Positions 56,474 through 64,000 of a DNA stretch of 64,000 bases are shown here, in pieces. This DNA is from JAFDVN01 sp964472275 (lineage in GTDB: Bacteria; Acidobacteriota; Holophagae; Holophagales; Holophagaceae), in NCBI GenBank assembly GCA_964472275.1, contig CAYYJN010000006.1, forward strand, positions 11,484 to 75,483, in the 5' to 3' direction. The notes under the pieces were generated by a model. It worked only from the letters and a program-made list of their open reading frames with translations, searched no databases and was not told the DNA's origin. How positions within the stretch are numbered: position 1 is the first letter of the stretch; every line of letters begins with the position of its first letter. The translations under genes and the position numbers were made by a program.

Positions 56474-59185
56474 TCACCCTTCCAGCGCGGCCTGGGCGGC
56501 GGCGAGGATGGCGATGGGGACGCGGTAGGGCGAGCAACTCACATAGTCGAGGCCGATGCGGTGGAAGAAGCCGACGCTGCGCGGATCGCCGCCGTGTTCG
56601 CCGCAGATGCCCACCTTGAGGTCGGCCCGAGCGGCGCGTCCCTTGGTGACGGCGATCTTCACGAGTTCGCCGATGCCTTCCTGGTCCAGGCTCTGGAAGG
56701 GATCGTCGTCGAGGATCTTCTTGCCCACATACTCCGGGAGGAAGGAGCCCGCGTCGTCGCGGCTGAAACCGAAACCCATCTGGGTGAGGTCGTTGGTGCC
56801 AAAAGAAAAGAAGGCCGCTTCCGCCGCGATCTTGTCCGCGGTGAGCGCCGCCCGGGGCACCTCGATCATCGTGCCGATGGGCGCCGAGAAGGACGCGCCG
56901 CGCTCCTGGTTCACCTTCGCGATCTCATCCAGCAGTTCGGCCTTGAGCCAGATCAACTCCTTCACCGCGCCGACGAGGGGCACCATGATTTCAGGCCTGG
57001 CCTTCGCGCCCGCGTCCAGCACGGCTTCGGCGATGGCGCGCACCTGCATGCGGTAGATCTCGGGATAGGTGATGCCCAGGCGGCAGCCGCGATGGCCGAG
57101 CATGGGATTGACCTCGTGCAGCTGGGCCACGCGACGGCGCACGGATTCCACGCTCAGGCCCAGCACCTTCGCCATCTCCTCCTGTCCAGCTCCGTCCTCG
57201 GGCAGGAACTCGTGCAGCGGCGGGTCCAGGAGCCGGATGGTGACGGGCAGCTCCGCCATGGCCTCGAAGATGCCCCGGAAATCCGCCCGCTGCATGGGCA
57301 GCAGCTTGGCCAGCGCGCGTTGGCGGCCCTCCGTGTCGGTGGCGAGGATCATCTCGCGCACCGCCGTGATGCGGTCGCCCTCGAAGAACATGTGCTCCGT
57401 GCGGCAGAGTCCGATGCCCGCGGCGCCGAAGGCGCGGGCGATCTTCGCGTCCTGGGGCGTGTCCGCGTTGGTGCGGACGCTGAGGCGCTTGATCTTGAGC
57501 GACCACGCCATGATCCGCGCGAAGCGGCCGTGGAGTTCGCTGGCCTTCGGGTCGAGCGTGCCTTCCACGAGCACCTGGTTCACTTCCGAAGGATGGGCCG
57601 AGAGCTTGCCCGCGAAGACCTCGCCCGTGGAGCCGTCCATGCTGATCCAGTCCTCGCCCGCCTTCAGCACGCGCCCCGCGACCATGACCGTCCCGGCCTT
57701 GTAGTCAATTTGCAGCGCCGACGCGCCGCAGACGCACGGCTTGCCCATGCCGCGCGCCACCACCGCCGCGTGGCTCGTCATGCCGCCCCGCGCGGTGAGG
57801 ATGCCCTTCGCCGCGACCATGCCCGCGATGTCCTCCGGACTCGTCTCGACGCGCACGAGGACGACGGGTCCCCGCTTGGCCATGGCTTCCGCGTCCTCCG
57901 CCGTCAATGCGATGCGGCCCGCGGCCGCGCCGGGCCCAGCGTTGAGGCCCTTCGTGAGGAAGGCGCCGTCCTTGCGGAGCTTCTCCTTCTCCTTGGGATC
58001 GAAGACGGGCGCCAGCAACTGTGAGAGGCTGTCCGCGTCCAGCCGCTTCAGCGCCGCGCGCTCATCCAGCAGGCCCTCGTCCACGAGGTCGAGCGCGATG
58101 CGGATGCCCGCCATGGCCGTGCGCTTGCCATTGCGGGTCTGGAGGAGGAAGAGCTTGCCGCGCTCGATGGTGAACTCGATGTCCTGCATGTCGCGGAAGT
58201 GGCTCTCCAGGCGATTCGCCGTGGCGAGCAGCTCCCGGAACGCGGCGGGCATGACGGCTTCCAGGCTGGGCAGACCCGTGCCCTTGGCCTGCGCTTCCGT
58301 GATGGGTTGGGGCGTGCGGATGCCCGCCACCACATCCTCGCCCTGGGCGTTGATGAGGTATTCGCCGTAGAAACGCTTCTCGCCCGTGCCGGGATCGCGC
58401 GTGAACGCGACGCCAGTGCCGCAGTCCTCGCCCATGTTGCCGAAGACCATGCTCTGCACATTCACCGCCGTGCCCCACTCATCGGGAATGCGGTTCAGCT
58501 TCCGGTAGGTGACGGCCCGGGGCGTGTTCCAGCTCTCGAACACCGCGCGGATCGCGCCGCGGAGCTGCGCCATCGGATCCTGCGGGAAGGCCTGGCCCGT
58601 CTCCTCGCGGACGATCTCCTTGAAGGCCGCGACAACCTTCTTCCAATCCTCCGCGCCGAGGGCCGTGTCCTCATGGACGCCTAATGCTTCCTTCACGCGC
58701 TCCAACTCCGCTTCGAAGGCCGCGTGTTCCAAGCCCAGCACCACATTGGAATACATGGTGATGAAGCGGCGGTAGCTGTCCCAGGCGAAGCGCGCGTTGC
58801 CGCTGGACTTCTCCAGGGCTGCCACCGTGCGGTCGTTGAGCCCCAAGTTCAGCACCGTGTCCATCATGCCGGGCATGGAGGCGCGCGCGCCGGAGCGCAC
58901 CGAAAGCAGCAGCGGCTGGGCGCTTTCATCGCCGAACTTCAGCCCTCGCGCGCGCTCCAGCCAGCGCAGAGCTTCTTCCGACTGGGCCAGGGCTTCCGCC
59001 GGAACGCTGCGTCCTTCCGCGTAGTAGGCGGAACAAACCTCCGTCGTGAGCGTGAAGCCCGGCGGCACGGGGATGCCGAGGCCCGCCATCTCCGCCAGGT
59101 TGCAGCCCTTCCCACCCAGCAGGTCGCGCATGGACGCGCCGCCCTCGTTGCGATCGGCGCCGAAGGTGTAGACGAGCTTCGCCAT
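56474..59185 (-). CDS. ppdK: Pyruvate, phosphate dikinase
   Basis: PPDK interconverts pyruvate + ATP + Pi and PEP + AMP + PPi. 903 residues, full length. The N-terminal nucleotide domain has LLGGKGCNLAEMAGLGIPVPPGFTLTTEVC and SGARASMPGMMDTVLNLG. The central phosphohistidine domain has GGMTSHAAVVARGMGKPCVCG with the catalytic His. The C-terminal PEP domain has GLCRTEHMFFE, GTMIEVPRAAL, FGTNDLTQM and the catalytic Cys in GICGEHGGDP. GGGAGC precedes the ATG. It supports gluconeogenesis or PPi-linked glycolysis. Confidence 0.97.
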   Translation of the reverse strand: MAKLVYTFGADRNEGGASMRDLLGGKGCNLAEMAGLGIPVPPGFTLTTEVCSAYYAEGRSVPAEALAQSEEALRWLERARGLKFGDESAQPLLLSVRSGARASMPGMMDTVLNLGLNDRTVAALEKSSGNARFAWDSYRRFITMYSNVVLGLEHAAFEAELERVKEALGVHEDTALGAEDWKKVVAAFKEIVREETGQAFPQDPMAQLRGAIRAVFESWNTPRAVTYRKLNRIPDEWGTAVNVQSMVFGNMGEDCGTGVAFTRDPGTGEKRFYGEYLINAQGEDVVAGIRTPQPITEAQAKGTGLPSLEAVMPAAFRELLATANRLESHFRDMQDIEFTIERGKLFLLQTRNGKRTAMAGIRIALDLVDEGLLDERAALKRLDADSLSQLLAPVFDPKEKEKLRKDGAFLTKGLNAGPGAAAGRIALTAEDAEAMAKRGPVVLVRVETSPEDIAGMVAAKGILTARGGMTSHAAVVARGMGKPCVCGASALQIDYKAGTVMVAGRVLKAGEDWISMDGSTGEVFAGKLSAHPSEVNQVLVEGTLDPKASELHGRFARIMAWSLKIKRLSVRTNADTPQDAKIARAFGAAGIGLCRTEHMFFEGDRITAVREMILATDTEGRQRALAKLLPMQRADFRGIFEAMAELPVTIRLLDPPLHEFLPEDGAGQEEMAKVLGLSVESVRRRVAQLHEVNPMLGHRGCRLGITYPEIYRMQVRAIAEAVLDAGAKARPEIMVPLVGAVKELIWLKAELLDEIAKVNQERGASFSAPIGTMIEVPRAALTADKIAAEAAFFSFGTNDLTQMGFGFSRDDAGSFLPEYVGKKILDDDPFQSLDQEGIGELVKIAVTKGRAARADLKVGICGEHGGDPRSVGFFHRIGLDYVSCSPYRVPIAILAAAQAALEG

Positions 59186-59266
59186 GCGGGGCTCCCGACA
59201 GATAGGCCAGGATACCTAAGCGTCGCGGGCGGTAATCGGCTGAACTTTTGGCGGTCTGCGCCGGAG

Positions 59267-61279
59267 CTACCAGACCTGCGGAATGCCTTCGGGAACGGGG
59301 CAGCCGAAGGTCGTGTAGAAGGACGGCAGATCCTCCACCGGCCCGACCACGCGGAAGCGCACGGGGCTGTGCACATCGGAGTAGGCCTGGTTGCGGAGCT
59401 GCTGCTCGCGCTGGTTGGTGCGCCAGCCTTGGGCGAAGGCGACGAAGAAGCGCTGGTCCGCCGTGAGGCCGTCCACCACCGGCAGCGTCTTGCCCTTGGT
59501 CGCCATCTGGTAGGCGAGGTAGGCCACCTTGAGGCCGCCGATGTCGGCGATGTTCTCGCCGAGCGTCTGCTTGCCGTTCAAGTGCACGCCGGGCACGGCC
59601 TCGAAGGCGTCGTACTGCTTGATGACGCCCGCGGCGCGTTCCTCGAAGGCCTTGCGGTCCTCGGGCGTCCACCAGGCCTTGAGATTTCCTTGAGCGTCGT
59701 ACTGGCTGCCTTCGTCGTCGAAGGCGTGGGTGAGCTCGTGGCCGATGGTGGAGGCGAGCGCGCCGTAGTTCGCGGCCTCGTCCGCCTTCTCATCGAAGAA
59801 AGGCGGCTGGAGGATGCCCGCGGGCAGGACGATCTCGTTCATGCTCGGGTTGTAGTAGGCGTTGTTGGTGGGCGGCGTCATGCCCCACTCGGTGCGGTCC
59901 ACCGGCTTGCCGAGCTTCGCCATCATGTAGTTGAACTCGTAGACGCGGCTCGCCAGTTCGTTGCCCGCGTAGGAGTCGCGGTTGATCTTCAGCGCCGAAT
60001 AGTCGCGCCACTTGTCGGGGTAGCCGACCTTGGAGACGAGCGTGTCCAGCTTGGCCATGGCCTTCTGCTTGGTGGCTTCGCCCATCCAGGTGGATTCCTG
60101 GATGATCTGGCGCATGGCGGCCTTGTGGAAGTCCACCATCTTCTGGACCTCCGCCTTCGCCGCGGGGCTGAAGGCCTTCGCCACATAGAGCTTGCCCAGG
60201 TCGAAGCCGAGGTCGCCGTCCACCACCGCCTTCACGCGCCGCCAACGGGGCAACTGCTCCTTGCGACCCGACATGGTCGTGCCGTAGAAGGCGAAGCTCT
60301 CGTCCTCGAAGGCCTTGGGCAGGTAGGAGGACATGGAGCCGAGGGCGCGCCAGGCGAGCAGTGTGCGCCACTTCTCGGCCGGGACTTCCCGCGAAAGCGC
60401 CGCGAAGGCCGCGAGATAATCCGGCTGGCGCAGGTTCAGGCTCTTCTCCGAAGCCGGCAGGCCGATGCCCGCGAAGTAGCGCTCCCAGTCGAAGCCCGGC
60501 GCGGTGGTCGCCACTTCAGCTCGATCCACCTTGTGGTAGTTGGCTTCCGGATCGCGCAGATCCACCAGCTTGCGGGACGCGCCCGCGAGAGCCGTCTCCA
60601 GATCGAGCACGGTGCGCGCCGACGCGGCGGCCGCGTCCTTCGTCTCGCCCGACAGCTCGAACATCCGCGCCACATGGGCGAGGTAGGCCGCGCGCAGCTC
60701 CCGGGACTTGGCGTCCTGGCGGAAATAGTATTCGCGCTCGGGCAGGCCGAAGCGCGTCTGGCCGAGGGAGGCGATCTCCGCCGTCGCGTCCTTGTCGTCC
60801 TGGCTCACGAAGAAGCTGAAGGGCGCGCCGATGCCGTGGCGGGTCAGCCAGGCGCAGGCATCCGCAAAGGAAGCCGCGTCCTTGATCGTGGCGATGGTGG
60901 CGAAGACTTCCTTCATGGGCTTCACGCCCTGCTTGGCGATGGCGGCCTCGTCCATACCGCTGGCGTAGAGGTCGCCGATGCGCTGCTCGGGCGTGCCCGC
61001 CTGCGCCTTCATCAGCGCAGCCTCATCCAGAAGCTGGTGAAGGATGGCGTCGTTCCGATTGTCAATTTCCTGATTCACGCCATAAGCCGCGAAGGCCGCG
61101 GGGATCGGCGTCTTGGCGTAGGCCCCGTTGGCGAAATCGTAGAAGTCCGCGCAGGGCTTCGCCGCGCGATCCATGTAGGCGGGATCCACGCCGGGCTTGG
61201 GGCCGGGCTTGGGCATCGAGGCCGGGGCTTGAGCCACCAGCACGGCGGGGAGGGAGGCGATCAACAGGGCGCGGCGCAT
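59267..61279 (-). CDS. M13-family metallopeptidase 1 (neprilysin-like), secreted
   Basis: The ATG at 61279 opens a signal peptide (MRRALLIASLPAVLVAQA) and gives 670 residues with GAGGAA-like spacing to the ribosome-binding site. PCADFYDFANGAY is the M13 N-terminal hallmark. The zinc site is HELTH at residues 514-518, with the third ligand Glu in GENIADIGGLKVAY, and NAYYNPSMNEIVLPAGILQPPFF just before. The C-terminal region ends in VPEGIPQVW. It cleaves peptides of limited length in the periplasm or outside the cell. It is a paralog of the next gene upstream. Confidence 0.93.
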   Translation of the reverse strand: MRRALLIASLPAVLVAQAPASMPKPGPKPGVDPAYMDRAAKPCADFYDFANGAYAKTPIPAAFAAYGVNQEIDNRNDAILHQLLDEAALMKAQAGTPEQRIGDLYASGMDEAAIAKQGVKPMKEVFATIATIKDAASFADACAWLTRHGIGAPFSFFVSQDDKDATAEIASLGQTRFGLPEREYYFRQDAKSRELRAAYLAHVARMFELSGETKDAAAASARTVLDLETALAGASRKLVDLRDPEANYHKVDRAEVATTAPGFDWERYFAGIGLPASEKSLNLRQPDYLAAFAALSREVPAEKWRTLLAWRALGSMSSYLPKAFEDESFAFYGTTMSGRKEQLPRWRRVKAVVDGDLGFDLGKLYVAKAFSPAAKAEVQKMVDFHKAAMRQIIQESTWMGEATKQKAMAKLDTLVSKVGYPDKWRDYSALKINRDSYAGNELASRVYEFNYMMAKLGKPVDRTEWGMTPPTNNAYYNPSMNEIVLPAGILQPPFFDEKADEAANYGALASTIGHELTHAFDDEGSQYDAQGNLKAWWTPEDRKAFEERAAGVIKQYDAFEAVPGVHLNGKQTLGENIADIGGLKVAYLAYQMATKGKTLPVVDGLTADQRFFVAFAQGWRTNQREQQLRNQAYSDVHSPVRFRVVGPVEDLPSFYTTFGCPVPEGIPQVW

Positions 61280-61290
61280 GGGTTCCTCAG

Positions 61291-61322
61291 AGAAAAACGC
61301 AGGGGGCCGTTCGGCCCCCTGC
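61291..61322 (-). terminator. Rho-independent terminator between the two M13 genes
   Basis: On the minus strand GCAGGGGGCC, loop GAAC, GGCCCCCTGC, then GTTTTTC. It lies just after the stop of the upstream M13 gene and just before the second gene's ribosome-binding site, so the two are probably separate transcripts or attenuated. Confidence 0.85.
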
Positions 61323-61338
61323 ACGCATTCTAATTCGC

Positions 61339-63360
61339 CTACCAGATGCTCGGGCGGTCGGCTTCGGGCCGGAACATCTTGCAGCCGTCCGTCACGCCGA
61401 AGGCCTTGTAGAACTCGGGCATGTTGGCCAGCGGCCCGAGCACGCGGAACTTGCCGGGGCTGTGGGGATCCACCTTCAACGCCATGGAGGCGTACTGCGG
61501 GCGGGTGTGCTCGCGCCACACGGAGGCGAAGCCGAGGAAGAAGCGCTGATCGCCGGTGAAGCCGTCAATCACGGGCGCGTCCTGGCCCTTGAGGCTGCGC
61601 TTCCAGGCCAGGTAGGCGATCTTCAGGCCGCCCAGATCGGCGATGTTCTCGCCGAGCGTGAGCTGGCCATTGATGTGCTCGCCGGGAATGGGCTCGAAGC
61701 CGTTGAACTCCTTGACCACGAGGCCCGTGCGGGCGTCGTAGTTCTTCTTCACGGCGTCCGTCCACCAGTTCTTCAGGTTGCCGTCCGCGTCGTACTGGCA
61801 GCCCTGGTCGTCGAAGCCGTGGGTCATCTCGTGGCCGATGACGACGCCGATGCCGCCGTAGTTCACCGCGTCATCCGCCTTGGGATCGAAGAACGGCGCC
61901 TGCAGGATGCCGGCGGGGAACACGATCTCGTTGAGCGAGGGGTTGTAGTAGGCGTTCACCGTGGGCGGCGTCATGCCCCACTCGGCGCGGTCCACCGGGT
62001 GGCCGAGCTTGCGCAGGTTCTCCTGGATGCGGAACTCGGCGGCGCGGCGCGCGTTGCCGTAGAAGTCATCCCGCTTCACCTCGAACTTGTACTCCTTCCA
62101 CTTGTCGGGGTAGCCCATCTTCACCATGAAGGCGTCCAGCTTCTTCACGGCCGCGGCCTTCGTCGGCGCGTCCATCCAGGGCAGCGTCTCGATGTCGTCG
62201 CGCAGCACCGCCTGCATGTTGTGGACCATGTCGAGGACCTTCTGCTTCGCCTCGGGCGGGAAGGCCTTCTTCACATAGAGCTGGCCGAGCGCCTCGCCGA
62301 GGGCGCGGTCCGTCCCGGCGGTCATGCGCTTCCAGCGGTCTTCCTGCTGGGGCTGGCCGGTGAGCGCCTGGGTGAAGGAGAAGGCCTCGTCCTCGAAGGG
62401 CTTGGAAAGCAGGTTGGACGCGCCGGAGATCACATGCCAGCGCAGGTAAGTGCGCCACTCGGCGGGGCTGAACTGATCCGCCAGCTTGCCGAAGGCCGTG
62501 AAGAAGGAGGGCTGCGCCACGAGCACATCCTTCGCCTTCACGCCGCGATCCGCGATGTAGGCGGACCAGTCGAAGCCCGGCGCGGTCTTGTCCAGATCCT
62601 TCAGCGTCAGCTTGTTGTAGGTCTTGATGGGATCGCGGTTCTCCACGCGGGTCCAAGAGGCCGTGGCCAGCGCGGTCTCGATCTTCATGACGACTCCGGC
62701 CTCGTCCTGCGCCGGGCCTTCCTTGTCGCCGAGGAGCTGGAAGGTGCGGGCGATGTGCGCCTCGTAGGCCGCGCGGACGGACTTGGAGCGGTCGTCGTTC
62801 TTCAGGTAGTAGTCGCGGTCCGGCATGCCGAGGCCGCCCTGGTTGAAGCCGCTGATGTACTTGGTGCTGTCCTTGTCGTCCTGGCCGACGCCGAAGCCGA
62901 AGCCGCCGCCGATGCCCCGGTTGTGCAGCTTCGCGAGCACTTCCGGCAGGTCTTTGGCCGATTTCAGCGAATCCGCGAGCGCGAGATCGCCCTCGACGGG
63001 CTTGGCGCCCAGTTTGTTGATGCGGTCCGTGTCCATGGAGGCGGCGTAGTAGTCGCCGACCTTCTGCGCCACGCTGCCGCGCTTGGCCGCCTTGTCCGCC
63101 GCCGCCGACTCCAGGATGCCGTGCAGGATGTCGCGGTTGTGGTCGTAGAGCTCGTTGAAGGCGCCGTAGCGGGACTTGTCCGCCGGCATGGCGTTGGCCT
63201 TGAGCCAGCCGCCGTTGGCGTAGGCGTAGAAGTCGTCGCAGGGCTTCACGCTCGTGTCCAGGTTCGCCGGGTTGATGCCGTGGATCTCCGCCGGCGCCTG
63301 CGCCACGAGCGCCGTGGCCACGAGCCCGAGGGCCAGAGAGAGGGATTTGAGTCGGTTCAT
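61339..63360 (-). CDS. M13-family metallopeptidase 2 (neprilysin-like), secreted
   Basis: 673 residues from the ATG at 63360, opening a signal peptide (MNRLKSLSLALGLVATALVAQA). It shares the architecture of its neighbour: PCDDFYAYANGGWLKAN, the zinc motif HEMTH at residues 510-514, GENIADLGGLKIAYLAWKRSL, and the NAYYNPSLNEIVFPAGILQAPFF substrate strand. The C-terminus has a CKMF motif followed by RPEADRPSIW, where bacterial relatives often carry CxxW-type endings. Secreted or periplasmic oligopeptidase activity is expected. The duplicated pair may differ in specificity. Confidence 0.93.
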   Translation of the reverse strand: MNRLKSLSLALGLVATALVAQAPAEIHGINPANLDTSVKPCDDFYAYANGGWLKANAMPADKSRYGAFNELYDHNRDILHGILESAAADKAAKRGSVAQKVGDYYAASMDTDRINKLGAKPVEGDLALADSLKSAKDLPEVLAKLHNRGIGGGFGFGVGQDDKDSTKYISGFNQGGLGMPDRDYYLKNDDRSKSVRAAYEAHIARTFQLLGDKEGPAQDEAGVVMKIETALATASWTRVENRDPIKTYNKLTLKDLDKTAPGFDWSAYIADRGVKAKDVLVAQPSFFTAFGKLADQFSPAEWRTYLRWHVISGASNLLSKPFEDEAFSFTQALTGQPQQEDRWKRMTAGTDRALGEALGQLYVKKAFPPEAKQKVLDMVHNMQAVLRDDIETLPWMDAPTKAAAVKKLDAFMVKMGYPDKWKEYKFEVKRDDFYGNARRAAEFRIQENLRKLGHPVDRAEWGMTPPTVNAYYNPSLNEIVFPAGILQAPFFDPKADDAVNYGGIGVVIGHEMTHGFDDQGCQYDADGNLKNWWTDAVKKNYDARTGLVVKEFNGFEPIPGEHINGQLTLGENIADLGGLKIAYLAWKRSLKGQDAPVIDGFTGDQRFFLGFASVWREHTRPQYASMALKVDPHSPGKFRVLGPLANMPEFYKAFGVTDGCKMFRPEADRPSIW

Positions 63361-64000
63361 GTTTGACCTCGCAATGTGATGCTCTACGAGGCTAGCACGG
63401 GTTCGTTGAGCGTCCAGAGCCATTAAAAGATGTGAAGAAACCCGCGCCTACAGCCTTCCCCACGCCCCCAGAACATCCTTGGCCTGCCGGATGAGGCCGA
63501 GGCCGTGTGTTCTTCACGCAAGCAGGACGGCATTGGCATTGAGATGGTCCGATCTGGGCAGCAAGCTAGATCTAGATTTCGTGCACACTTAGGCATGCGC
63601 CCATGACGACCATCCAACTGATTGGAAGGGATCGGGACACCTTCTCCCTCCATTTTCATATGGCTTAAGGCTGTCCATCTGGCAGAATGCTGCAATCATC
63701 TTGAACTACCCTGAGGGCATCTGTTTTGCAAAAGACCATTCTCATACTTCATGATTTCGATTTCGTGCTGGGCGCAGGCGCCTATGGCAGACCCATTGCA
63801 ATCTCCAACCGGGGTTGACGCTGCGCCAAAAATCCTTCTCTTCAGCGCCAATCGGGGAATCGACTCCCAGTATTTGGACCATACACTCCCTTGGCCGAAA
63901 GAAGGCACAGAAGAGTGGGGATTCATCACCATGAAGCTAATAGCTGGCCTAGTTGTAACTGCCAATCAGGTTGTTCATCCGAGCTGATCTGGGAAGCTGA
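63361..64000. other. Intergenic or decayed region, no supported gene
   Basis: The base composition drops and no frame looks like protein-coding sequence. Short frames exist on both strands (minus 63423-63695 and 63696-63965, plus 63751-63987) but lack ribosome-binding sites, family patterns or consistent codon use. The promoter and ribosome-binding site of M13 gene 2 should lie in 63361-63420. A 20-codon plus-strand stretch ending at 63592 reads LALRWSDL, faintly integrase-like. Confidence 0.5.

Noticed and set aside
63530..63592. Short plus-strand frame reading LALRWSDL, like a tyrosine integrase fragment
   Set aside because: The likeness covers only about nine residues; flanking codons do not continue the family pattern.
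63423..63987. Three short frames (two minus, one plus) at the window's end
   Set aside because: No ribosome-binding sites, no family pattern and mutual overlap on opposite strands; treated as non-coding.

Overview
The window is a high-GC chromosomal segment of a Gram-negative bacterium. LpxK, a heptosyltransferase-like GT9 enzyme and an outer-membrane beta-barrel protein show an LPS-bearing outer membrane. Tandem M13 metallopeptidases, a DUF5916-type barrel, PadR/sensor pairs and many standalone regulators fit Acidobacteriota, perhaps a Holophagae/Geothrix-like lineage. That placement is inference from gene content, not a database match. Coding density is very high. Neighbouring genes very often overlap by ATGA or GTGA, and nearly every large ORF opposite a gene is a high-GC shadow.

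Layout. 1-5.4 kb: priA (cut by the window edge) coupled to a secreted protein, divergent from tsaD-gatC; then a membrane zinc-ribbon protein. 5.5-10 kb: an overlapping trio anmK / peptide-binding lipoprotein / TgpA-like transglutaminase. 10.2-17.2 kb: two thioredoxin-fold paralogs, a YbgC-type thioesterase, three tandem GAF-only paralogs, cysS and a GT9 glycosyltransferase. 17.3-23.5 kb: a hexapeptide acyltransferase-like membrane protein, padR plus sensor protein, murG, an Ig-like lipoprotein and etfBA. 23.5-27.2 kb: a membrane protein, a cyclic-nucleotide-binding/FHA protein, msrC divergent from lpxK, and tRNA-Gly(CCC). 27.3-36.9 kb: a run of eight minus-strand genes (larC, aconitase-family protein, mazG, aroDE fusion, a divergent response regulator, moxR, a RodZ-like protein, a helical protein). 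37-45 kb: DUF1292, saccharopine dehydrogenase plus Lrp, an RluA-type pseudouridine synthase, a DUF5916 barrel, a histidine kinase and a patatin. 45.1-46.5 kb: a small low-GC island with a broken second copy of the RluA gene start and an AT-rich orphan gene. 46.5-63.4 kb: an ABC-F ATPase, moaE, rnhA, a pseudokinase-TonB fusion, an NtrC-type regulator, comEC, a nucleosidase-like protein, ppdK and two M13 peptidases. 63.4-64 kb: no convincing gene.

The most unusual signal lies between the genes. At least twelve intergenic sites carry arms made of short degenerate words, and most face a reverse-complementary arm. Examples are CTGGAGG against CCTCCAG, GGCTTTTG against CAAAAGCC, and CACAGATT against AATCTGTG. 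The words differ between sites, but subsets share a core: GCCGACCCATC occurs at four of them, on either strand, and two others are inverted copies of one nested-hairpin module. They usually begin at or next to a stop codon, and at one site the element supplies the end of mazG and the probable ribosome-binding site and start of aroDE. They look like a dispersed, actively diversifying family of hairpin repeats that may act as mRNA 3' ends.
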